From positions 1 to 52,993 of the forward strand of contig CAMDBM010000019.1 of assembly GCA_945889085.1 (NCBI GenBank): a DNA stretch of 52,993 nt, written 5' to 3'. Position numbers and translations under genes: made by a program. The notes beneath the pieces were generated by a model. It ran no database searches and was not told the origin of the DNA. It worked only from the letters and a program-made list of their open reading frames with translations. Each line of letters starts with the position of its first letter. Within the stretch, counting starts at the first letter, position 1. Shown in pieces: positions 25,292 through 35,879 of this stretch. Source of the DNA: WLJO01 sp945889085. Its GTDB lineage: Bacteria; Actinomycetota; Acidimicrobiia; Acidimicrobiales; Ilumatobacteraceae.

Positions 25292-26722
25292 TTGTCCACC
25301 CCGAAAGCGACCGTTCCCTTGTCCGACCTCACCATTCCTTCCTCGAGCTACGGCTCCTTCGACGAGGAAGGCAACTACACCCCGCGCCAGATCACCTCGA
25401 ATGATCTCGGCTCCTCGTTCGCCGACGCGATCGACGGCACCCTCGTCACCGTTGAGGATGGTCAGCTCGTAACCGGCACTGTCGTCAAGATCGACAAGGA
25501 CGAAGTGCTGCTCGACATCGGGTACAAGTCCGAGGGCGTGATCCCCAGCCGCGAGCTGTCGATCCGCAATGACGTCAACCCGAACGAGGTCGTCAAGCTG
25601 GGTGAGAAGATCGAAGCCCTGGTCCTCACCAAGGAGGACAAGGAAGGTCGTCTCGTACTCTCCAAGAAGCGTGCCCAGTACGAGCGTGCGTGGGGGACCA
25701 TCGAGAAGGTCAAGGAAGAAGACGGCGTTGTCGAGGGTCTCGTTATCGAGGTCGTCAAGGGCGGTCTCATCGTGGACATCGGTCTGCGTGGGTTCCTTCC
25801 CGCATCCCTGGTGGAGCTTCGCCGTGTCCGCGATCTCCAGCCGTACGTCGGCAAGATCCTGCAGGCCAAGATCATCGAGCTCGACAAGAACCGCAACAAC
25901 GTCGTTCTGTCCCGCCGTGGCTACCTCGAGGAGACCCAGCGCGAGGCCCGCGACGAGTTCCTCAAAAACCTCAAGCCGGGCGAGGTCCGCAAGGGCGTCG
26001 TGTCGTCGGTCGTGTCGTTCGGTGCGTTCGTCGACCTCGGTGGTATGGACGGGCTCATCCACGTCAGCGAGCTGTCGTGGAAGCATGTCGAGCACCCCAA
26101 CCAGGTCGTACAGGTTGGCGACGAGGTCACGGTGCAGGTTCTCGACGTGGACTTCGAGCGCGAGCGCATCAGCCTCTCGCTCAAGGCAACGCAGCAGGAC
26201 CCGTGGCAGGAGTTCGCCTCCAGCCACGAGGTTGGTCAGCTCGTGTACGGCCGTGTCACCAAGCTCGTCCCGTTCGGCGGCTTCGTCCAGGTCGGCGAGG
26301 GCATCGAGGGTCTCGTGCACATCTCGGAGATGTCGGCGCACCACGTCGATGCACCCGAGCAGGTCGTTACCCCGGGCGAAGAGCTCTGGGTGAAGATCAT
26401 CGACTTCGATCTTCAGCGCCGTCGCATCAGCCTCTCGATCAAGCAGGCCGCCGAGGGTGGCGTTCTTGCCGAGGAGTACCGCAAGCACTTCGAGCTCGAC
26501 GAGCACGGCAACTGGGTCGGTGGCACTGCAGCCGACGACTCTGAGCGCGAGGCTGCGTGGGCCGAGTACTACGAGCAGTACGGCACTGACGGCGCCCCCG
26601 AGGGTGCACCCGAGGCCGGGGCCGAGGGCGAAGCAGCACCCGAGGAAGCAACTGAGGCTCCGGCCGAGGAAGCAACTGAGGCTCCGACCGAGGAAGCAAC
26701 TGAGGCTCCGGCCGAGGGCTGA
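25292..26722 (+). CDS. rpsA: 30S ribosomal protein S1
   Basis: 476 residues if TTG 25292 starts it; a second TTG at 25319 is possible and no ATG precedes the domain region. Four S1 domains are visible at about 45-115, 130-200, 215-285 and 300-372, with the strongest at LKPGEVRKGVVSSV followed by SFGAFVDLGGMDGLIHVSEL. S1 binds mRNA and helps start translation of weak leaders. The last 60 residues are acidic with three copies of an eight-residue repeat EEATEAPA. No Shine-Dalgarno is seen near the start, fitting a self-regulated or leaderless mRNA. A strong terminator follows. Confidence 0.95.
   Translation: MSTPKATVPLSDLTIPSSSYGSFDEEGNYTPRQITSNDLGSSFADAIDGTLVTVEDGQLVTGTVVKIDKDEVLLDIGYKSEGVIPSRELSIRNDVNPNEVVKLGEKIEALVLTKEDKEGRLVLSKKRAQYERAWGTIEKVKEEDGVVEGLVIEVVKGGLIVDIGLRGFLPASLVELRRVRDLQPYVGKILQAKIIELDKNRNNVVLSRRGYLEETQREARDEFLKNLKPGEVRKGVVSSVVSFGAFVDLGGMDGLIHVSELSWKHVEHPNQVVQVGDEVTVQVLDVDFERERISLSLKATQQDPWQEFASSHEVGQLVYGRVTKLVPFGGFVQVGEGIEGLVHISEMSAHHVDAPEQVVTPGEELWVKIIDFDLQRRRISLSIKQAAEGGVLAEEYRKHFELDEHGNWVGGTAADDSEREAAWAEYYEQYGTDGAPEGAPEAGAEGEAAPEEATEAPAEEATEAPTEEATEAPAEG
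26642..26713 (+). repeat. Three tandem 24-bp units in the rpsA 3' end
   Basis: GAGGAAGCAACTGAGGCTCC-GGCC-type units (24 bp) at 26642-26665, 26666-26689 and 26690-26713 encode EEATEAPA, EEATEAPT and EEATEAPA. Copies differ by a single base, so the array is recent or under strong constraint and could vary between strains. Confidence 0.85.
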
Positions 26723-26740
26723 ACACCTCAACGTTTGGGA

Positions 26741-26765
26741 CGGGGGGCCGCATTGCGGCCCCCCG
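26741..26765 (+). terminator. Rho-independent terminator of rpsA
   Basis: A perfect 11-bp stem (CGGGGGGCCGC and GCGGCCCCCCG) with an ATT loop, followed by TTCGCGTTTT. It starts 18 bases after the rpsA stop. Confidence 0.9.
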
Positions 26766-26794
26766 TTCGCGTTTTCCGATGCTCGCGCTGGTGG

Positions 26795-26857
26795 TTACGG
26801 CGTGATCAGCCCCTGTCGGGTGGCGATCGCCACGGCCTCGGTGACGGTCATGGCGCC
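26795..26857 (-). pseudogene. Remnant of a LuxR-type gene 3' end
   Basis: On the - strand this 63-base stretch reads GAMTVTEAVAIATRQGLITP and a TAA stop, close to the C terminus of the intact LuxR gene downstream, GARSRTEAVVIAARQGLITL. The DNA shows about 78% identity over 67 bases with 28467-28533. Beyond the HTH C-terminal helix the match stops. It lies between the rpsA terminator and the first pentapeptide gene. Confidence 0.7.
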
Positions 26858-26917
26858 GCTGAACCCCGCTAGAGATTAGACGACATTCATAGACGACATG
26901 TTTGTTACTGTCGGCTG

Positions 26918-27070
26918 ATGATCCCGACCACCGAACAGCCCGCGACCGCGCGCCGCACACAACGCCGCCGCCGCAACATCATCATCAGCGCAGCAGCCGC
27001 AATCATTGCGGTGACCGGCGCCGTCATCGTGATCGCCACCACCACAGGTAGCGGCAGTCGCTCCGGCACC
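26918..27070 (+). repeat. Duplicated 5' coding segment, copy 1
   Basis: The first 51 codons of pentapeptide gene A are nearly identical to 27789-27941 in gene B (46-47 of 51 residues match, with DNA closely alike). It marks a recent duplication of the anchor and the start of the gene, with the repeat domain diverging faster. Confidence 0.8.
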
Positions 27071-27625
27071 CTCGTCAACGGCTGCGACACCGGGATATAT
27101 CGTCAATGTCCCGGCCATAACTTCAGCCAAAAAAACCTCTCTGGCTGGAACCTCAGACAAATGAACCTCAAGGGCGCCGACTTCCGCCAGGCCAACCTCT
27201 CCGGCGCCGACCTCAGGGGCGCCAACCTCACCGGCGCCAACCTCGGCGGCGCCGACCTCTCCCGCGCCACACTCGGCGTCTCCCCCCCCGAACCCAGCGC
27301 CCGGGGCGCCACTACCCTACTCGTCGGCGCATACCTCGGCGGCACCAACCTCGACTTCGCCGACCTCAGCGGCGCACAGATGGGCGGCGCATACCTCGGC
27401 GGCGCCAGCCTCATGGCCACCAACTTCACTGGCGCCGTCCTCACCGGCGCCTACCTCGGCGGCGCCTACCTCTTGTCCCCCGAGGCTGGCGTTGCTACCA
27501 ACCTCACCGGCGCCTACCTCCGTGGCGCCCACCTCGGTGGTGTCTACTCCAGTGGCATCATCGGAACGCCGTCAAATCTGCCCACCGGGTGGGTACTGGT
27601 GAACGGCGTCCTCCAAGAAGGCTGA
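26918..27625 (+). CDS. Membrane-anchored pentapeptide-repeat protein A
   Basis: 235 residues from ATG 26918. N terminus is short and basic (RRTQRRRR at 12-19), then one membrane helix at about 21-42 and a GSGSRS linker, so the repeats should face outside. Residues about 70-210 are pentapeptide repeats of the A(D/N)LxG type (for example GADLRGANLTGANLGGADLS) forming a right-handed beta-helix, with two loop insertions around 124-135 and 190. The C terminus ends LPTGWVLVNGVLQEG. Outside anchored pentapeptide proteins may shield or bind surface partners; the function is not known. It has a paralog 163 bases downstream. Confidence 0.85.
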   Translation: MIPTTEQPATARRTQRRRRNIIISAAAAIIAVTGAVIVIATTTGSGSRSGTLVNGCDTGIYRQCPGHNFSQKNLSGWNLRQMNLKGADFRQANLSGADLRGANLTGANLGGADLSRATLGVSPPEPSARGATTLLVGAYLGGTNLDFADLSGAQMGGAYLGGASLMATNFTGAVLTGAYLGGAYLLSPEAGVATNLTGAYLRGAHLGGVYSSGIIGTPSNLPTGWVLVNGVLQEG

Positions 27626-27658
27626 ACTGCTGCCAGAACGCCAACTGGAACGCCTCGG

Positions 27659-27783
27659 TCAGCCGCCCTCAACAACCACGCCCGGCCAGTCGGCAACGGC
27701 GAGGCGCAGCCTGCCGTCGAACTGCTCGACGGTCATGTCGCCGGCACGGATCAGTGACCGTCGCCGGTCGGCTAGGTAAATTC
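27659..27783 (-). pseudogene. Possible gene fragment between the pentapeptide genes
   Basis: The - strand is open and reads YLADRRRSLIRAGD, then MTVEQFDGRLRLAVADWPG, ending VVVEGG and a TGA. Codon choice and the amphipathic helix look gene-like, but no start or ribosome-binding site is present: the frame runs on into the antisense of gene B. A broken 3' end of another gene is the best reading; a short real ORF is not excluded. No family recognised. Confidence 0.35.
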
Positions 27784-27788
27784 GGGTG

Positions 27789-28277
27789 ATGATCCCGACC
27801 ACCGAACAGCCCGCCACCGCGCGCCGCACACAACGCCGCCGTCGCAACCTGATCGTCGGCGCAGCAGCCGCAATCATCGCGGTGACCGCAGCCGTCATCG
27901 TGATCGCCACCACCACTGGTAGCGGCAGCCGTTCCGGCACCATGTTCGGCGGCTGCCTCATCAGCCCCGGCGCACAGTGTCAATACGCCGACCTCACCAA
28001 CGCAGCCCTCTACGGCGCCGACCTCACCGACGCCGACCTCTACGGCGTCGACCTCACCGACGCCGACCTCTACAACGCCCGCCTCACCGGCGCCGACCTC
28101 ACCAACGCCCGCCTCCGCAACGCCGACCTCGTCGGCGCCAACCTCTCCGGCGCCGACCTCTCCGGCGCCGACCTCACCGGCGCCTACCTCAGCGGCATCT
28201 ACAGGGGGATCAGAGGTTTCCCGTCATCACTGCCCCTAGGCTGGGTTTTGGTGAACCAAGTCCTCATGCCGGGCTGA
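27789..28277 (+). CDS. Membrane-anchored pentapeptide-repeat protein B
   Basis: 162 residues from ATG 27789 (a GTG three bases upstream is in frame). Same basic anchor and one membrane helix as protein A, then a shorter stack of repeats (about 65-140) such as ADLTDADLYGVDLTDADLY. A cysteine pair at about 56 and 64 (GGC and AQCQ) lies before the repeats, as in protein A at about 56 and 64. Ends LPLGWVLVNQVLMPG, matching A. It is convergent with luxR. Unknown function; the pair may form a complex. Confidence 0.85.
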   Translation: MIPTTEQPATARRTQRRRRNLIVGAAAAIIAVTAAVIVIATTTGSGSRSGTMFGGCLISPGAQCQYADLTNAALYGADLTDADLYGVDLTDADLYNARLTGADLTNARLRNADLVGANLSGADLSGADLTGAYLSGIYRGIRGFPSSLPLGWVLVNQVLMPG

Positions 28278-28389
28278 ACTTCTGCCGTCACGCGCAACAG
28301 CCCCGCTCGTTCGCGTTTTTGAATGCGCAGGGCCGGGCCGAGGTGTGGACCTACAGCGCGGTCAACCGCGTCGTGGCTCCCCGCATCCA

Positions 28390-28439
28390 CGAAGTTTGAA
28401 CACAGAGAGCGGTTTTCTGCTTCGTATGTTCACACTTCG
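28390..28439. repeat. Imperfect 13-bp inverted repeat before luxR
   Basis: CGAAGTTTGAACA (28390-28402) and TGTTCACACTTCG (28427-28439) pair with one mismatch around a 24-base loop. It lies between the converging pentapeptide B and luxR genes and is AT-richer than the surroundings. Bidirectional terminator or recombination footprint. Confidence 0.6.
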
Positions 28440-28470
28440 GCGCCCTCAGTTCCCCTCGGGGCCCGAGTGG

Positions 28471-29142
28471 CTACAGCGTGATGAGCCCCTGTCTGGCGGC
28501 GATCACCACGGCTTCGGTTCGGCTGCGCGCGCCAAGCTTGGTGTAGAGGTTGTGGAGGTGGTTTTTCACGGTCTTGACGCTCAGATACAGATTCTGGGCG
28601 ACTTGGGAGTCGGTGAGCCCCGAGGCTGCCAGTGTGAGCACCTCACACTCCCGATTGGTGAGCACCCGCGCCTGCCGGCTGGCGTGATGACCTGATCTGG
28701 CGGTCGCGCGCGTCGGCATGCCGACGTGGCGGATGAATGCGGCGAGGTCTTCCACGGACGTGTCGCTCGATACCACGCCGTCAACGCCTGTGGCCCTGAC
28801 TGCGTGGGCCTCGTTGCCTATCCGCGGGGTGAGGGCGACGAGCCTCGTGTTCAGCGAGGACTTCCGGAACTGTTGGCAGGTGTCGATGCCGAGGGTTGGG
28901 TCGGTGCAGACATCAACGAGCACGACGTGGGGCACGGCGCCGAGAGCGGCCACGAGTGCTTCGCGCCCATGCGGGGCGTCGGTCGTGACGGTGACGCCCT
29001 GTTCGGCAAGGGCGCGGCACAGCGCCTGACGCAAGGTGCGGTGACTCGTGATCACCATCACTCTTCGGACGGGGGCGCAAGGATGGTCGAGTTGGGCGTC
29101 GGGAATTGTGATCACGGGACGAGTAGGCGCCGGTGCCCCCAA
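28471..29142 (-). CDS. LuxR-family response regulator with an atypical receiver
   Basis: 223 residues if TTG 29142 is the start; GTG 29115 is an alternative giving 214. Residues about 27-140 follow the receiver fold (RRVMVITSHRTLRQALCRAL, then VVLVDVCTDPTLGID), but the usual acidic pair after strand 1 is replaced by SHR and the conserved lysine is missing (VVSSDTS). The C-terminal HTH is a normal LuxR type: LTNRECEVLTLAASGLTDSQ, then SVKTVKNHLHNLYTKLG. It likely works without classical phosphorylation. It is divergent from coaE and ends in a region duplicated upstream. Confidence 0.85.
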   Translation of the reverse strand: MGAPAPTRPVITIPDAQLDHPCAPVRRVMVITSHRTLRQALCRALAEQGVTVTTDAPHGREALVAALGAVPHVVLVDVCTDPTLGIDTCQQFRKSSLNTRLVALTPRIGNEAHAVRATGVDGVVSSDTSVEDLAAFIRHVGMPTRATARSGHHASRQARVLTNRECEVLTLAASGLTDSQVAQNLYLSVKTVKNHLHNLYTKLGARSRTEAVVIAARQGLITL

Positions 29143-29203
29143 GCCCCGCTGAAGCCAGCCTGAAGGCTCGCGTCGCTGGGTTGGGGTCCCCTAGGCTTCC
29201 GTG

Positions 29204-29851
29204 ATGATCGTGGTGGGGCTGACCGGGGGTATCGGATCGGGCAAGTCGACGGTGTCGGCCGCCCTCGCGGAGCGGGGAGCGATCGTCGTCGATGCCGATG
29301 CCATTGCGAAGGAACTGCAACGCGCCGGCCAGCCGGTGTTCGTGCGGATGGTGGAGCGCTACGGCGCCGACATCGTGGGCCCCGACGGTGAACTGGATCG
29401 CGCCAAGGTGGCCGGGATCGTGTTCAACGACGCCGATGCGCTCAAGGACCTCAACGAGATCGTGCACCCGGCGCTGAATGCCGAGATGCGCCGCCGCATC
29501 CGCGAACAGGAGGGCACCGACCATGTTGTCATCGTCGACGTCGCGCTCATGGCGGAGAACAACGGGCGCAAGCGCTTCGGCGTCGGTTCGGTCATCGTGG
29601 TGGACACGCCGGTGGAGACCGCAGTCGAGCGTCTCGTGGCCTACCGCGGGCTGGGGGAGGCCGACGCGCGGGCTCGTATCAGCCGTCAGGCATCGCGCGA
29701 GGACCGTCTGAAGATTGCGGATCGTGTTGTGGACAACGGCGGAGACCGTGCGCACCTCGAGGCGCAGTTGGGCGACCTGTGGTCCTGGATCCGCAGCCTG
29801 CCGCCGGCCGATCCGCTGCCGAGCGAAGCGGACATAGCCGGGGCGTCCTGA
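29204..29851 (+). CDS. coaE: Dephospho-CoA kinase
   Basis: 215 residues from ATG 29204 (MIVVGLTGGIGSGKST); a GTG is three bases upstream. The P-loop is GGIGSGKS. The CoA-binding VVDADAIAKEL and late RISRQASREDRLKIADRVVDN segments are present. It phosphorylates dephospho-CoA in the last step of CoA synthesis. Actinobacterial position between rpsA and uvrB is kept, with accessory genes on both sides. Length is that of a plain CoaE, without the extra GrpB-like domain seen in some mycobacteria. Confidence 0.95.
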   Translation: MIVVGLTGGIGSGKSTVSAALAERGAIVVDADAIAKELQRAGQPVFVRMVERYGADIVGPDGELDRAKVAGIVFNDADALKDLNEIVHPALNAEMRRRIREQEGTDHVVIVDVALMAENNGRKRFGVGSVIVVDTPVETAVERLVAYRGLGEADARARISRQASREDRLKIADRVVDNGGDRAHLEAQLGDLWSWIRSLPPADPLPSEADIAGAS

Positions 29852-29864
29852 GTACTCTCGCCGG

Positions 29865-30947
29865 ATGCATCGCGTTCGTGGGGTAGTTGCCCGCTCCAAA
29901 GGGGCTCCGGTCAGTGTCGAGACCATCCTGGTTCCGGACCCCGGTCCGGGCGAGGCGCTCGTTCGGGTTCAGGCCTGCGGCGTGTGCCACACCGACCTGC
30001 ACTACCGGGAGGGCGGCATCGGCGATGAGTTCCCGTACCTGCTCGGCCACGAGGCTGCTGGCATCGTGGAGGCCATCGGGCCGGACGTGAGCGATGTCGC
30101 CGTCGGGGATTTCGTCATCCTGAACTGGCGTGCCGTGTGCGGCCACTGCCGCAGTTGCCGCCGTGGCCGTCCGTGGTACTGCTTCAGCACGTTCAACGCC
30201 ACACAGAAGATGACGCTCGAGGACGGCACCCCACTGGCGCCAGCTCTCGGAATCGGTGCGTTCGCCGAGAAGACGTTGGTGGCGGCCGGGCAGTGCACCA
30301 AGATCGATCCGAAGGCACCGCCCACAGCGGCGGGGCTCCTCGGTTGCGGCGTGATGGCAGGGATCGGGGCTGCCATCAACACCGCCCAGGTCGGTCGCGG
30401 CGACACGGTGGCCGTGTTCGGCTGCGGAGGCGTAGGCGACGCAGCCATCGCCGGTGCACGGCTTGCGGGGGCCAAGACGATCATCGCCGTCGACCTCGAT
30501 GAGCGCAAGCTCGAGTGGGCCCGCAGCTTCGGCGCCACCCACACCGTCAACGCCCGCACGTCGGACCCGGTGCAGATGATCAAGGACATCACCGACGGCA
30601 ACGGTGTCGACGTTGCCATCGACGCCGTGGGCGTTCCCGAGACCTATCGCCAGGCGTTCGAGGCGAGGGATCTGGCCGGCACCGTGGTGCTCGTCGGGGT
30701 TCCCCGTCCGGACATGGAGATCACCCTGCCCTTCATCGAGGTGTTCGGCAGGGGCGGCTCGCTCAAGTCGAGTTGGTACGGCGACTGCCTGCCCTCCCGG
30801 GACTTCCCGATGCTCATCGAGCTGTACCTCCAGGGCCGTCTGGACCTCGACCGCTTCGTGTCCGAGACGATCAAGCTCGACGACGTGGAGGCGGCGTTCC
30901 ACAAGATGGAGAAGGGCGACGTCCTCCGCTCCGTCGTCGTTCTCTGA
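29865..30947 (+). CDS. mscR: S-(hydroxymethyl)mycothiol dehydrogenase
   Basis: 360 residues, zinc-dependent MDR family. Catalytic zinc ligands are in ACGVCHTDLHYREGG and GHEAAGIVEAIG; a structural zinc loop is CGHCRSCRRGRPWYC. NAD site is VFGCGGVGDAA. The wording NWRAVCGHC and SSWYGDCLPSRDFP is typical of mycothiol-dependent formaldehyde dehydrogenase/S-nitrosomycothiol reductase. It detoxifies formaldehyde as the mycothiol adduct, so the organism likely makes mycothiol. The metallo-hydrolase often paired with it is not here; coaE lies 13 bases upstream and uvrB follows. Confidence 0.9.
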   Translation: MHRVRGVVARSKGAPVSVETILVPDPGPGEALVRVQACGVCHTDLHYREGGIGDEFPYLLGHEAAGIVEAIGPDVSDVAVGDFVILNWRAVCGHCRSCRRGRPWYCFSTFNATQKMTLEDGTPLAPALGIGAFAEKTLVAAGQCTKIDPKAPPTAAGLLGCGVMAGIGAAINTAQVGRGDTVAVFGCGGVGDAAIAGARLAGAKTIIAVDLDERKLEWARSFGATHTVNARTSDPVQMIKDITDGNGVDVAIDAVGVPETYRQAFEARDLAGTVVLVGVPRPDMEITLPFIEVFGRGGSLKSSWYGDCLPSRDFPMLIELYLQGRLDLDRFVSETIKLDDVEAAFHKMEKGDVLRSVVVL

Positions 30948-30979
30948 CCAACCGGGACGAACGGGCGTTCGCTGATAGC

Positions 30980-33007
30980 GTGAAGGCCGTGCAGCGGTTC
31001 GAGGTCGTCTCCGAATTCGAGCCGGCGGGGGACCAGCCCAAGGCAATCGAACAGCTCGCCGTGGGCATCGAGCGCGGGGACCGCTTCCAGACGCTGCTCG
31101 GGATCACCGGGTCCGGCAAGAGCGCAACGATCGCGTGGACCATCGAGAAGGTCCAGCGGCCAACGCTTGTGCTGGCGCCCAACAAGTCGCTCGCCGCGCA
31201 GCTCGCACAGGAGATGCGCGAGTTCTTCCCGAACAACCGGGTGGAGTACTTCGTCTCCTACTACGACTACTACCAGCCTGAGGCGTACATCCCGTCGAGC
31301 GACACGTATATCGAGAAGGACTCGTCGATCAACGACGAGATCGACCGGTTGCGACACTCGGCAACGGCCGGACTGCTCACGAGGCGGGACACCATTGTCG
31401 TGGCCTCGGTGTCGTGCATCTATGGCATGGGCAACCCGGCGGAGTACCGCGGGCAGTTGCTGGAGCTGCACGTGGGGGTGGACTACGACCAGCGCTCCAT
31501 TCTCCGGCGCTTGGTGGACCTCCAGTACGACCGCAACGACATGACGCTGGGCCGCGGCAACTTCCGTGTGCGCGGCGACACCATCGAGGTGCATCCGCCC
31601 TACGAGGAGTCGGTGCTGCGCATCGAGATGTTCGGCGACACCGTCGATCGCATCACCGTGGTTGACACGGTTACCGGCGAGCAGCTTCGTGACCACTCCG
31701 AGGTGATGATCTTCCCGGCGACGCACTACGTGGCGGGCGACGAGCGGATGCGAAAGGCGATCGTCGGGATCGAGCAGGAGCTGCAGCAGCGCCTCGCCGA
31801 GTTCGAGGCGGAAGGCAAGCTGCTCGAGGCTCAGCGGCTCCGCATGCGTACGCAGTACGACCTCGAGATGATGCAGGAGGTCGGCTACTGCAACGGCATC
31901 GAGAACTACTCGATGCATATCGATGGCCGCAGCCCCGGGGAGCCGCCGTTCACCCTGCTCGACTACTTCGAGAAGGACTTCCTCATCGTGATGGACGAGA
32001 GCCACGTGTCGGTCCCGCAGCTGCACGGCCAGTTCGAGGGCGACCGCAGCCGCAAGAACGTCCTCGTGGAGCACGGGTTCCGTCTGCCGTCGGCCCGGGA
32101 CAACCGCCCGCTGCGCTTCGAGGAGGTCATGGAGCGCATCAACCAGTGCGTCTTCTTGTCCGCCACGCCGAGCCCCTACGAACTCCGTGTTTCGCAGCAG
32201 GTGGTGGAGCAGATCGTGCGCCCCACCGGACTGGTGGACCCGGAGGTGATCGTCAAGCCGACCAAGGGCCAGATCGACGACCTCATCGAGTTGATCAACG
32301 GGCGGGTCGAGATGGGCGACCGCGTCCTCGTCACCACGCTCACCAAGAAGATGGCGGAGGATCTCACCGAGTACCTCCTCGAGCAGGGCCTGCGTGTGCG
32401 CTACCTGCACTCCAACATCGACACGATCGCCCGAATCGAGACCATCCGGGCGCTGCGGCTCGGAGAGTTTGATGTGCTCGTGGGCATCAACCTGCTCCGC
32501 GAGGGCCTCGACCTCCCGGAGGTGTCCCTCGTCGCCATCCTCGATGCGGACAAAGAGGGGTTCCTCCGCAGCGAGACCTCCCTCATCCAGATGATCGGTC
32601 GCGCCGCCCGCAACGTTGACGGTCAAGTGGTGATGTACGCCGATCGGGTAACGAAGTCGATGGAGCGTGCGATCGGTGAGACCAACCGCCGCCGTGGACT
32701 TCAGGTGATCCACAACCTCGAGCACGGCATCAATCCTCAGACCATCCGCAAGGCGGTGGGTGACATCCTGTCGCTGCTACGGCCCGACAGCAGCTCACCC
32801 GTGCCGGGCAAGGGGCAGCGGCGGAACCGGGAGCGAGACAAGGTGCAGCGGGAGCTGAAGACCCTTCCTCAGCAGGAGCTTGCCCGGCTCATCCAGACGC
32901 TCGAGGACGAGATGCACGAGGCCTCGGCCGAGTTGAAGTTCGAATATGCAGCGCGCCTCCGGGACGAGATCAACGAGCTCCGGCGCGAACTCAGGGAGGC
33001 AGGCTGA
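30980..33007 (+). CDS. uvrB: Excinuclease ABC subunit B
   Basis: 675 residues from GTG 30980; GTG 30989 (MQRFEVVSEFEPAGDQPKAI) is equally good. The start at 30515 would overlap mscR and is rejected. Walker A is GITGSGKSAT; the beta-hairpin YYDYYQPEAYIP grips damaged DNA; later SATPSPYE and the helicase motif QMIGRAARNVDGQ are present. A C-terminal UVR helix pair (LEDEMHEASAELKFEYAARLRDEI-type) contacts UvrC. It unwinds and hands DNA to UvrC. It is followed by uvrA one base later. Confidence 0.95.
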   Translation: MKAVQRFEVVSEFEPAGDQPKAIEQLAVGIERGDRFQTLLGITGSGKSATIAWTIEKVQRPTLVLAPNKSLAAQLAQEMREFFPNNRVEYFVSYYDYYQPEAYIPSSDTYIEKDSSINDEIDRLRHSATAGLLTRRDTIVVASVSCIYGMGNPAEYRGQLLELHVGVDYDQRSILRRLVDLQYDRNDMTLGRGNFRVRGDTIEVHPPYEESVLRIEMFGDTVDRITVVDTVTGEQLRDHSEVMIFPATHYVAGDERMRKAIVGIEQELQQRLAEFEAEGKLLEAQRLRMRTQYDLEMMQEVGYCNGIENYSMHIDGRSPGEPPFTLLDYFEKDFLIVMDESHVSVPQLHGQFEGDRSRKNVLVEHGFRLPSARDNRPLRFEEVMERINQCVFLSATPSPYELRVSQQVVEQIVRPTGLVDPEVIVKPTKGQIDDLIELINGRVEMGDRVLVTTLTKKMAEDLTEYLLEQGLRVRYLHSNIDTIARIETIRALRLGEFDVLVGINLLREGLDLPEVSLVAILDADKEGFLRSETSLIQMIGRAARNVDGQVVMYADRVTKSMERAIGETNRRRGLQVIHNLEHGINPQTIRKAVGDILSLLRPDSSSPVPGKGQRRNRERDKVQRELKTLPQQELARLIQTLEDEMHEASAELKFEYAARLRDEINELRRELREAG

Positions 33008-33008
33008 C

Positions 33009-35870
<2,862 letters not shown>

Positions 35871-35879
35871 AGCAGCACA

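Noticed and set aside
25154..26731. 525-codon - strand frame opposite rpsA with an FLGRSLSC repeat
   Set aside because: The repeat is just the antisense of the EEATEAPA units in rpsA.
26918..28277. CRISPR-like or tandem array in the GGCGCC-rich region
   Set aside because: Periodicity is 15 bases and in frame, encoding pentapeptide repeats. There are no conserved repeats with unique spacers.
28390..28439. Integron attC site near the pentapeptide genes
   Set aside because: The inverted repeat lacks the RYYYAAC/GTTRRRY core pairs and no integron integrase is visible.
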